A stretch of DNA of 5,298 bases. Source: Pseudomonadota bacterium (GTDB lineage Bacteria > Pseudomonadota > Gammaproteobacteria > UBA4575). Every line of letters starts with the position of its first letter. The first letter of the stretch is position 1. The position numbers were made by a program, and so were the translations under genes. Below are positions 1 through 5,298 of this stretch, one piece after another. The notes under the pieces were generated by a model, which worked only from the letters and a program-made list of their open reading frames with translations, had not been told where the DNA came from and did no database searches. The stretch is from contig VXPJ01000148.1 of NCBI GenBank assembly GCA_009839635.1, forward strand, positions 1 to 5,298, given 5' to 3'.

Positions 1-31
1 ATCCTGACATGACTTCCATCAAACCACGCGG

Positions 32-40
32 ATTATATCA
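32..40 (-). promoter_or_regulatory. Extended -10-like element facing left
   Basis: On the minus strand these bases read TGATATAAT, a perfect TATAAT hexamer preceded by the TGn of an extended -10 promoter. No recognisable -35 lies 16-18 bases upstream on that strand (CTCCCT at the 17-base spacing), but extended -10 promoters can do without one. It would start transcription near base 25, heading off the left edge towards a gene that is not visible. This fits a divergent gene beyond the window, but a nine-base match in an AT-rich stretch can be chance. Confidence 0.3.
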
Positions 41-61
41 GTAAAACCCACTATAGGGAGA
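39..61 (+). promoter_or_regulatory. T7-class phage RNA polymerase promoter-like sequence
   Basis: Bases 49-61 read CACTATAGGGAGA, identical to positions -7 to +6 of the consensus promoter of phage T7. The ten bases before it match T7 at five positions, including the T and A at -14 and -13, giving 18 of 23 overall by my count. The specificity-loop region (-12 to -8, here AAACC) differs from the T7, T3 and K11 forms, so a T7 enzyme itself might use it poorly. A transcript would start at G56 with GGGAGA and run at once into the hairpin at 65-96. No phage RNA polymerase or other phage gene is visible. It could be a phage or satellite remnant, or chance. Function is inference. Confidence 0.3.
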
Positions 62-64
62 TAG

Positions 65-96
65 AAACTGCCAATACCCGGGTTTGCTGGCAGTTT
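65..96. terminator. Strong hairpin, possible intrinsic terminator
   Basis: Perfect 9-bp inverted repeat: AAACTGCCA at 65-73 and TGGCAGTTT at 88-96, around a 14-base loop that itself contains the palindrome ACCCGGGT (76-83). On the plus strand the stem ends in TTT and is followed by GATTTTC, a weak T-rich tail as in a Rho-independent terminator. On the minus strand the tail is CTATCT, less convincing. It begins nine bases after the predicted start of the T7-like promoter at 39-61. It could end a transcript entering from the left, or form a structured 5' end. Confidence 0.4.
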
Positions 97-151
97 GATT
101 TTCAATCCGCATTTCGCACAGGCAGATATTTTTGACTACTTGTCTCTGTCA

Positions 152-172
152 GGCAGGTAGTGCGAGCCTGCC
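152..172 (+). other. Small hairpin in the leader of the aldehyde dehydrogenase gene
   Basis: GGCAGG (152-157) pairs perfectly with CCTGCC (167-172) around a nine-base loop; a G-U pair could add one step. It lies about 110 bases before the start codon and is followed by CTATCAACTATAAATC rather than a T-run, so it is a poor terminator. It could be an operator-like inverted repeat or a structured leader. No known riboswitch is recognised. Confidence 0.25.
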
Positions 173-269
173 CTATCAACTATAAATCCGCTTGCGTTTA
201 TAACTTGCCACGGGTAATCATTAATCCACGGGAAGTCACGCCAGATACCTTGTGTATTTTGTGCGTACC

Positions 270-280
270 GGAGAAAAGTT
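270..280 (+). promoter_or_regulatory. Ribosome binding site of the aldehyde dehydrogenase gene
   Basis: GGAG at 270-273 lies seven bases before the ATG at 281, a good Shine-Dalgarno spacing. The same frame has a TAA stop at 215-217 and no ATG, GTG or TTG between that stop and 281, so this start is effectively fixed. Confidence 0.7.
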
Positions 281-1708
281 ATGGGAAACCGGACTCGATT
301 CTATATCAATGGCGAATGGGTCAAACCCTCAACGGATCAAACCGCAGATGTCATCAATCCTGCTACAGAAGAGGTCATTGACTGTGTAGCGATGGGCAGT
401 CCAAAAGACCTGGACAAGGCAGTGGCTGCCGCCAAAATGGCCTTTGTTTCCTATTCCAGGACGACTCAGAAAGAAAGGGTTGAGCTGCTGGAAGAAATCA
501 TCGAGCACTACAGGTCCCGCATGGCTGACATGGCGGAGACAATAAGCGAAGAAATGGGCGCCCCAAGGAATCTTGCACATTCGCAACAGGCCCCCATGGG
601 ACTGGACCACCTGGTTACAACGCTCGATGTCTTGCGGGCATTCAAATTTGAGGAAGATATCGGCTCCTCTCGTGTCATACGTGAGCCCGTAGGCGTTTGT
701 GGGTTCATCACCCCCTGGAACTGGCCCATCAACCAGATCACATGCAAAGTTGCACCCGCCCTTGCCGCAGGTTGCACCATGGTTTTGAAGCCTTCCGAAA
801 TCGCTCCGTTCAACGCAGTCCTGTTTGCTGAAATCCTGGATGCTGCAGGTGTGCCGGCAGGTGTTTTCAATCTGGTACAGGGTGATGGGCCAACCGTCGG
901 TACCGCACTTTCTTCTCACCCCGATATTGACATGGTGTCGTTTACCGGCTCGACGCGGGCCGGAGTCGAGGTGGCCAGAAATGCCGCACCTACAGTGAAA
1001 CGGGTCGCACAGGAGTTGGGTGGAAAATCCGCGAATGTCCTGCTTGAAGATGCTGACTTTGAAAAAGTCGTAGCACGCGATGTCTCCCGGCTATGCACGA
1101 ACTCGGGCCAGTCCTGCATTGCTCCGTCACGGATGCTAATACCCCGGCAACGCATGAATGAAGCCGCGTCAATTGCCAGAAAAGCTGCAGAAAAGATCAA
1201 GGTGGGTCATCCGGATGTCGCGGGTACAAAGATAGGTCCCGTGGTTTCCAAATCGCAGTTTGAGCGGATTCAAAACCTGATTCGCTCAGGCATCGATGAA
1301 GGTGCACGGCTGGTGACAGGTGGTCTCGGACGTCCTGAGGGCTTGAGCGTAGGCTTTTATGTAAAGCCCACGGTGTTTTCCCATGTCACCAATGACATGC
1401 GGATTGCACAACAGGAAATTTTCGGCCCGGTACTTTCCATGATCAGTTATGTTGACGAGGAAGATGCCGTGCAGATTGCCAATGACACGGTTTACGGATT
1501 GTCCGGTTACATATCTTCGGGGGACCCTGCACGTGCGCGTACCATTGCACGCCACCTTCGGGCAGGGAGCATTTATCTCAATGGAGCATTACCGGACAGC
1601 AGGGCGCCCTTCGGTGGGTACAAGCAGTCCGGCAACGGCCGTGAATGGGGCCGGTACGGCCTTGAGGAATTTCTTGAGACAAAAGCAGTCGTAGGCTACA
1701 GCAGTTAG
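281..1708 (+). CDS. NAD(P)-dependent aldehyde dehydrogenase family protein, substrate unknown
   Basis: A complete 475-residue soluble aldehyde dehydrogenase that oxidises an aldehyde to its carboxylic acid using NAD(P)+. Visible hallmarks are the PWNWP motif with the oxyanion-hole Asn147, LKPSE with cofactor-binding Lys170, FTGST (221-225) of the Rossmann fold, ELGGK with general-base Glu245, GQSC with nucleophile Cys279, EIFGPV (379-384) in the cofactor site, and a C-terminal APFGGYKQSG oligomerisation segment. Length is normal and no key residue is missing. The ending GGYKQSGNGREWGRYGLEEFLE, and the spacing overall, resemble the CddD-like branch of the superfamily (named for a cyclododecane-pathway 6-oxolaurate dehydrogenase), but this does not fix the substrate. 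There is no signal peptide, so it is cytoplasmic. It is convergent with the threonine operon and has no visible pathway partner, so it may be a stand-alone detoxification or catabolic enzyme. Family assignment is firm; physiological role is not. Confidence 0.95.
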   Translation: MGNRTRFYINGEWVKPSTDQTADVINPATEEVIDCVAMGSPKDLDKAVAAAKMAFVSYSRTTQKERVELLEEIIEHYRSRMADMAETISEEMGAPRNLAHSQQAPMGLDHLVTTLDVLRAFKFEEDIGSSRVIREPVGVCGFITPWNWPINQITCKVAPALAAGCTMVLKPSEIAPFNAVLFAEILDAAGVPAGVFNLVQGDGPTVGTALSSHPDIDMVSFTGSTRAGVEVARNAAPTVKRVAQELGGKSANVLLEDADFEKVVARDVSRLCTNSGQSCIAPSRMLIPRQRMNEAASIARKAAEKIKVGHPDVAGTKIGPVVSKSQFERIQNLIRSGIDEGARLVTGGLGRPEGLSVGFYVKPTVFSHVTNDMRIAQQEIFGPVLSMISYVDEEDAVQIANDTVYGLSGYISSGDPARARTIARHLRAGSIYLNGALPDSRAPFGGYKQSGNGREWGRYGLEEFLETKAVVGYSS

Positions 1709-1717
1709 GGTGAGACC

Positions 1718-1737
1718 ACTGGAGACACTGCTCCGGT
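1718..1737 (+). other. Hairpin after the aldehyde dehydrogenase stop codon
   Basis: ACTGGAG (1718-1724) can pair with CTCCGGT (1731-1737), seven pairs including one T-G, around the six-base loop ACACTG. It starts 10 bases after the stop codon. The following bases, ACTCGCATCC, are not T-rich, so if it acts at transcript ends it would protect a 3' end or assist Rho-dependent termination rather than be an intrinsic terminator. Confidence 0.25.
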
Positions 1738-1866
1738 ACTCGCATCCTGGACAAATTCCTAGGTATCTTCGCAGTGAACGACGGACATACTTCAAACAAC
1801 ACTGGATTCTGCTGGAAGACCATTGATTCTACACAGCCGCCTGATCCCCGAGTGTCGTAGGTACTG

Positions 1867-1898
1867 AACCTGTACAACAGGTTGACAGGTGATACCTG
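1867..1898 (-). terminator. Tandem hairpins at the 3' end of the alaC-hom-thrC operon
   Basis: Two perfect inverted repeats lie side by side. AACCTGT (1867-1873) pairs with ACAGGTT (1877-1883) around ACA; two bases further on, CAGGT (1886-1890) pairs with ACCTG (1894-1898) around GAT. In the direction of thrC transcription the first hairpin starts two bases after the stop codon. All four arms share the core ACCTG/CAGGT, so alternative pairings between the two units are possible. No T-run follows on the thrC side; on the plus strand ACTTATAAATTTT follows, a weak tail. The location suggests an operon end or 3'-protecting structure. Function is inferred. Confidence 0.4.
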
Positions 1899-1900
1899 AC

Positions 1901-3007
1901 TTATAAATTTTCCAATATCGCACGCTTGACCGAATCCAGTTCAGCATCAATGTTGATGAGCTCGGTACTGCTTTGCCGGATCGCAATATCCGGGTCCTTC
2001 AAACCGTGGCCGGTCAAGGTACAGACTACGGTACTGCCCTCCGATATCTTGCCATGCTCAATGTCATGCAGTGCACCCGTCACCGATGTCGCAGATGCCG
2101 GCTCACAAAAAATTCCCTCATTAGCCGTCAAAAGCTTTTGCGTGGCCAGGATTTCTTCGTCAGAAAATGCGTTGAACCAGCCGCTTGACTCTTTCACCGC
2201 GGCCTGCGCGAGGTCCCAGCTCTGAGGGTGCCCGATACGGATTGCCGTTGCGACTGTTTCCGGTTTCTCCACAGGTTTGCCGGAGATGAAAGGTGCAGCA
2301 CCCGCTGCCTGGTAGCCCAGCATCCTGGGCCTTGCGGCCAGCCCGGATGCCGTAACAGCCCGTGTGCCCTGGTTGTGGACATCTTCAGCAAGTTCGCTGT
2401 AGCCCATCCAGTACGCTGAAATATTGCCAGCATTGCCGACCGGTATGCAGTGGAAATCCGGCGCACAGCCCAGTGCTTCGACAATTTCATAGGCGGCTGT
2501 CTTCTGGCCCTGCAGGCGGTACGGGTTGATGGAATTGACAATATTCACCGGTGCCTTTTCAGCGACCTCTTTCACCAGACGCATCCCGTCATCGAAATTG
2601 CCGCGGATCTGCAAGATGATCGCCCCGTGCATCATGGCCTGTGCAAGCTTGCCCATCGCAATGTTACCCTCCGGGATCAGTACGAATGCCCTGATTCCGG
2701 CCCTCGCTGCATAGGCTGCCGCGGATGCCGAGGTATTTCCTGTGGAGGCGCAAAGAATCGCCCGGCTTCCCTCGTAGACAGCCTGGGTGACCGCCACTGT
2801 CATGCCACGATCCTTGAATGAGCCAGTGGGATTCAGGCCCTCGTACTTGAGATACAGCTTGATCCCCTTGCGGTTGACCTGCTCGAGGTTACGGCACAGG
2901 ACCAGCGGGGTATTTCCCTCGCAAAGACTGATCGCCTGGCTGTCCTCGGCAAGGGGCAAGATAGAGCGATACCGGTCGATCAGCCCAGTGTAGTGTTCTT
3001 TGTCCAT
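1901..3007 (-). CDS. thrC: Threonine synthase
   Basis: This is a 368-residue PLP enzyme of fold type II that converts O-phospho-L-homoserine and water to L-threonine and phosphate, the last step of threonine synthesis. The cofactor lysine is Lys65 in NPTGSFKDRGM. STGNTSASAAAYAARAG (88-104) is the characteristic substrate and cofactor loop, GNAGNI (191-196) matches the phosphate-binding segment, and TGHGLKD (332-338) is the typical C-terminal motif. The length fits the shorter bacterial class rather than the longer form of roughly 430-470 residues found in E. coli and Pseudomonas. The ATG start at 3007-3005 has AGG about seven bases upstream, and the protein begins with the usual short helical lead into an EGNTPL motif (30-35). 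The gene starts 14 bases after the hom stop, which fits co-transcription and probably translational coupling. The protein is intact, with no oddities. Confidence 0.97.
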   Translation of the reverse strand: MDKEHYTGLIDRYRSILPLAEDSQAISLCEGNTPLVLCRNLEQVNRKGIKLYLKYEGLNPTGSFKDRGMTVAVTQAVYEGSRAILCASTGNTSASAAAYAARAGIRAFVLIPEGNIAMGKLAQAMMHGAIILQIRGNFDDGMRLVKEVAEKAPVNIVNSINPYRLQGQKTAAYEIVEALGCAPDFHCIPVGNAGNISAYWMGYSELAEDVHNQGTRAVTASGLAARPRMLGYQAAGAAPFISGKPVEKPETVATAIRIGHPQSWDLAQAAVKESSGWFNAFSDEEILATQKLLTANEGIFCEPASATSVTGALHDIEHGKISEGSTVVCTLTGHGLKDPDIAIRQSSTELINIDAELDSVKRAILENL

Positions 3008-3013
3008 ATTGCG

Positions 3014-3026
3014 CCTGAAATTCAGG
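3014..3026. repeat. Palindrome at the hom-thrC junction
   Basis: CCTGAA and TTCAGG flank a single A, giving a perfect 13-base interrupted palindrome. It overlaps the hom stop codon and the AGG that probably serves as the thrC Shine-Dalgarno element. A one-base loop makes a stable RNA hairpin of the full arms impossible, so only a DNA-level or chance explanation fits easily. Confidence 0.3.
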
Positions 3027-4335
3027 AAAGTGTTTCGAGCCGAATACGCATGACTTTACCGGTCACGGTTTCAAGTTCTTCGATCTCGGAAATTGCGCAC
3101 TTCATGTTTTGCTCATTCACCTGATGCGTGAGGATGACAATCGGCACACTGGCAAGATCTGACTGGGGCTCCTTCTGGATGATTGCCTCGATACTGATGG
3201 TATGCACTGCAAATATCCGCGTAACATCGGCCAGTACACCCGGTCGATCCAGAACGTGTATGCGCAGGTAGTAGGCTGTAGAAACATCATCCATGGACAG
3301 TACCGGGATATCGGACAAGGCATCCGGCTGGAATGCCAGGTGAGGTACACGATTCTCCGGGTCCGAAGTGAGCGCCCGGACAACGTCCACCAAGTCAGCC
3401 ACCACGGCTGACCCGGTAGGCTCTGCCCCTGCCCCTGGACCATAGTACAGGCTGGGCCCGAGAGCATCTGCCTTTACCACCACGGCATTCATCACGCCGT
3501 CCACGTTGGCTATCAAGCGCCGCTGCGGTATCAAAGCCGGGTGTACACGGAGTTCTAGGCCCTGGGCAGTGCGCTTGGCGATGCCCAAATGCTTGATCCG
3601 ATACCCGAGTTCAGCCGCATAGGAAACATCTTTGGCTGTGATCTCGGCAATGCCCTCGGTGTAGACCTTTTCCAATTGCAGCGGGACACCGAACGCAACC
3701 GAGGCCAGGATAGTCAGTTTATGTGCAGCGTCGGTACCCTGGATATCGAAAGTAGGATCTGCCTCCGCATAACCAAGCTGTTGTGCATCCTTGAGCGCAG
3801 CATCAAAATCCCTGCCCCTGTCTCCCATTTCAGTAAGAATGAAATTGCCGGTGCCATTGATGATCCCGGCCAGCCATTCTATAGAATTGGCTGCAAGTCC
3901 CTCACGCAAGGCCTTGATAATAGGAATACCACCGGCAACCGCCGCCTCGAAAGCTACCGATACTCCCTTTTCCTGTGCGCGCTGGAAAATCTCATTGCCG
4001 TGATATGCAATCAGCGCCTTGTTTGCCGTTACCACATGCTTGCCGTGATCAATTGCCTTGAGTACCAGCTCCCGGGCCTTCTCAGTACCGCCCATCAACT
4101 CGAGCACGATATCAATATCTGTACTGCAGACGACCTGGTTCGCATCTTCGGTCAGTATCACATTGGAGATGTCACAGGCACGCGGCTTTTTGGTATCGCG
4201 CACGCACGCAACAGAGATCTGGATACCACGGCCTGCCCGACGAGCTATCTCGTCTGCATTGCGTGACAGGATGCTTGCCGCACCACTGCCTACCGTACCC
4301 AGGCCGAGCACACCTACTTTTACTGCTTCCAGCAC
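3022..4335 (-). CDS. hom: Homoserine dehydrogenase, monofunctional, with ACT domain
   Basis: This 437-residue enzyme reduces L-aspartate 4-semialdehyde to L-homoserine with NAD(P)H, the branch point towards threonine and methionine. The N-terminal Rossmann domain shows GLGTVGSG (11-18). TANKALIA (103-110) contains the conserved Lys106. GYAEADPTFDIQGTDAAHK (188-206) carries the family signature with the expected catalytic pair Asp202 and Lys206. An ACT domain follows from about residue 355, with RIHVLDRPGVLADVTRIF (358-375), the usual site for feedback by threonine. Length matches the monofunctional class; there is no fused aspartokinase. The start is a GTG (4335-4333) with GAGAG about seven bases upstream. 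It places the Rossmann glycines at the normal distance, and no ATG lies in frame between it and the upstream in-frame stop. The gene is 16 bases after alaC and 14 bases before thrC. The identification is secure; threonine inhibition is inferred from the family. Confidence 0.97.
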   Translation of the reverse strand: MLEAVKVGVLGLGTVGSGAASILSRNADEIARRAGRGIQISVACVRDTKKPRACDISNVILTEDANQVVCSTDIDIVLELMGGTEKARELVLKAIDHGKHVVTANKALIAYHGNEIFQRAQEKGVSVAFEAAVAGGIPIIKALREGLAANSIEWLAGIINGTGNFILTEMGDRGRDFDAALKDAQQLGYAEADPTFDIQGTDAAHKLTILASVAFGVPLQLEKVYTEGIAEITAKDVSYAAELGYRIKHLGIAKRTAQGLELRVHPALIPQRRLIANVDGVMNAVVVKADALGPSLYYGPGAGAEPTGSAVVADLVDVVRALTSDPENRVPHLAFQPDALSDIPVLSMDDVSTAYYLRIHVLDRPGVLADVTRIFAVHTISIEAIIQKEPQSDLASVPIVILTHQVNEQNMKCAISEIEELETVTGKVMRIRLETLS

Positions 4336-4351
4336 GTTTTCACTCTCAACT

Positions 4352-5298
4352 TCATGCAGTCTTCAACATTTTACGAATGCTTCTCACAGCTTGCCGGGTC
4401 CGATGCTCATTTTCAATCAGGCTGAAGCGCACGTGAGAATCACCATACTGGCCAAATCCAATTCCCGGGGATACGGCCACCTGTGCCTCTTCCAGCATTT
4501 TTTTAGAGAATTCCAGCGAGCCTGCTTCGCGATAAGGTTCGGGAATTTTTGCCCAGACGAACATCGTAGCCTGTGGCTTCTTGACCTCCCATCCTGCATT
4601 TTCCAGCCCCTCGCACAATACGTCACGCCGGCTCCTGTAGGTGGAGCGAACCTGCTCGATCACTTCATCCGGGCTGTCCAGGGCAGCAATGGATGCTACC
4701 TGTATCGGCGTGAAAATGCCGTAGTCCACATAGGACTTCAACCTTGACAGGGCTGCCACCAGGGCCGGACTCCCGCACATGAAACCAACCCGCCAGCCCG
4801 GCATGTTATACGTCTTGGACAAGGAATAAAATTCGACAGCAATTTCCTTCGCGCCCGGCACCTGCAGCACGGAAGGTGCCTCATAGCCGTCGAATGTGAT
4901 TTCCGCGTATGCGATGTCGTTCACCAGCCACATGGAATGTTCTCTCGCGATGGCAACGACTTTTTCCAGGAAAGGCAGGTCCACGCACTGGGTCGTGGGG
5001 TTGCACGGAAAGTTGAGAATCAGCATTTTCGGGCGGGGCCAGGAGTCCTGTATGGCCTTTTCCAGTTCAGAAAAGAAATCCTCGTCCTCGGCCAATCGCA
5101 CGTAAATGATGTCTGTCCCTGCAATGACACAGCCGTATGGATGGATCGGGTAGGCAGGATTGGGTACCAGTACGGCATCGCCGGGCCCCAGGGTTGCCAG
5201 GGCCAGATGCGCCAGCCCTTCTTTTGAGCCAATCGTCACAATGGTTTCGGTTTCAGGATCAAGATCAACATCGAATTTTCGCCTGTACCAGTTGGCTA
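4352..5298 (-). CDS. alaC: Alanine transaminase, AlaC-like class I/II aminotransferase (5' end outside the window)
   Basis: The frame is open to the window edge, giving 314 visible residues from ANWYRRKFDVDLDPE to MLKTA; roughly 80-90 N-terminal residues are missing by comparison with E. coli AlaC, which it closely resembles throughout. A GTG at 5239 (in IVTIGSKEG) is internal, not the start. Fold type I PLP features, numbered from the first complete visible codon, are Asn99 in CNPTTQ, Asp127 and Tyr130 in NDIAYAE, the Schiff-base Lys161 in SLSKTYNMPGWR, and the substrate carboxylate-binding Arg290 in HVRFSLIEN. The family makes alanine and 2-oxoglutarate reversibly from pyruvate and glutamate in the cytoplasm. 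The gene leads the run into hom and thrC, with its stop 16 bases before hom. Related paralogues can use other amino acids, so substrate range is less certain than family. The promoter is not in view. Confidence 0.92.
   Translation of the reverse strand, partial: ANWYRRKFDVDLDPETETIVTIGSKEGLAHLALATLGPGDAVLVPNPAYPIHPYGCVIAGTDIIYVRLAEDEDFFSELEKAIQDSWPRPKMLILNFPCNPTTQCVDLPFLEKVVAIAREHSMWLVNDIAYAEITFDGYEAPSVLQVPGAKEIAVEFYSLSKTYNMPGWRVGFMCGSPALVAALSRLKSYVDYGIFTPIQVASIAALDSPDEVIEQVRSTYRSRRDVLCEGLENAGWEVKKPQATMFVWAKIPEPYREAGSLEFSKKMLEEAQVAVSPGIGFGQYGDSHVRFSLIENEHRTRQAVRSIRKMLKTA

Larger units (their letters stand above)
1..280. other. Non-coding leader region upstream of the aldehyde dehydrogenase gene
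   Basis: I see no convincing gene here. The only long open frame, beginning with a GTG near 160, runs into the aldehyde dehydrogenase in another frame and resembles nothing. The region holds a T7-type promoter-like sequence (39-61), an extended -10-like element on the minus strand (32-40), hairpins at 65-96 and 152-172, and a direct repeat CCACGGG at 208-214 and 226-232 separated by the AT-rich spacer TAATCATTAAT. The 7-mer AATCCGC occurs at 104-110 and 185-191 and inverted (GCGGATT) at 28-34. I could not find a good sigma-70 promoter for the downstream gene: TTGACT at 132-137 has no acceptable -10 at 16-18 bases, and TATAAA at 181-186 and TATAAC at 199-204 lack a -35. Confidence 0.6.
1709..1900. 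other. Convergent intergenic region between the aldehyde dehydrogenase gene and thrC
   Basis: This 192-base gap separates two genes that point at each other. It contains a hairpin 10 bases past the aldehyde dehydrogenase stop (1718-1737) and two adjacent hairpins just beyond the thrC stop (1867-1883 and 1886-1898). None is followed by a clean T-run, so no textbook bidirectional terminator is visible. A minus-strand open frame crossing the gap continues antisense into the dehydrogenase and looks like a shadow. I see no RNA gene or mobile element. Confidence 0.6.

Noticed and set aside
39..61. Cloning-vector or adapter contamination as the source of the T7-like match
   Set aside because: Only the 3' half matches T7 exactly; standard vector and adapter promoters carry the complete TAATACGACT half and known flanks, which are absent. 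A chimeric join still cannot be fully excluded from sequence alone.
88..102. Possible sigma-54 promoter (TGGCAG followed by a T-rich stretch)
   Set aside because: The invariant GC of the -12 element is absent at the required spacing.
160..381. Plus-strand 73-codon open frame upstream of and overlapping the dehydrogenase start
   Set aside because: It starts with GTG inside the 152-172 hairpin, has no Shine-Dalgarno sequence and overlaps the real gene out of frame for 100 bases.
329..919. Long minus-strand open frame (196 codons) inside the aldehyde dehydrogenase gene
   Set aside because: It is antisense to a clearly real gene and has a Cys-, His- and Gly-rich composition with no recognisable domain or ribosome binding site; it is a shadow of codon bias.
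1578..1877. Minus-strand open frame across the convergent gap
   Set aside because: About half is antisense to the aldehyde dehydrogenase and the remainder covers hairpin sequence; the product is Cys- and Arg-rich and unlike any family I know.
3589..4747. Two long plus-strand open frames (3589-4266 and 4058-4747) opposite hom and alaC
   Set aside because: They lie wholly antisense to two well-identified genes, one even spans the gap between them, and their products show no family motifs.
5237..5239. GTG as a possible start of the aminotransferase gene
   Set aside because: The same frame stays open to the window edge and the upstream residues continue the AlaC-type alignment, so the GTG is an internal valine codon.

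Overview
The window looks like an ordinary proteobacterial chromosome segment, most likely from a gamma- or betaproteobacterium. The reason is the same-strand order alanine transaminase (alaC), homoserine dehydrogenase (hom), threonine synthase (thrC), which I know from those groups, together with close protein resemblance to E. coli AlaC. Base composition looks balanced by eye and similar across the genes. I cannot name a genus.

Layout. Bases 1-280 are non-coding: a stretch matching the 3' half of T7-type phage promoters (39-61), a strong hairpin (65-96), a second smaller hairpin (152-172), and the leader of the first gene. Bases 281-1708 (+) encode a complete NAD(P)-dependent aldehyde dehydrogenase of unknown substrate. 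Bases 1709-1900 are a convergent intergenic gap with several short hairpins, two of them back to back just past the end of thrC. Bases 1901-5298 on the minus strand hold thrC, hom and a 5'-truncated alaC, transcribed in the order alaC-hom-thrC with gaps of 16 and 14 bases, so very probably one operon whose promoter lies beyond the right edge.

How the genes work together. Hom reduces aspartate semialdehyde to homoserine and carries a C-terminal ACT domain, the usual site of amino-acid feedback. ThrC converts O-phosphohomoserine to threonine. The homoserine kinase step between them is not encoded here. AlaC makes alanine from pyruvate and glutamate; its link with threonine synthesis is a recurring neighbourhood rather than an obvious pathway step. 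The aldehyde dehydrogenase points towards this operon and appears functionally independent.

I found no clear new system. The most unusual item is the T7-class promoter-like sequence at 39-61, followed at once by a hairpin, with no phage gene visible in the window.
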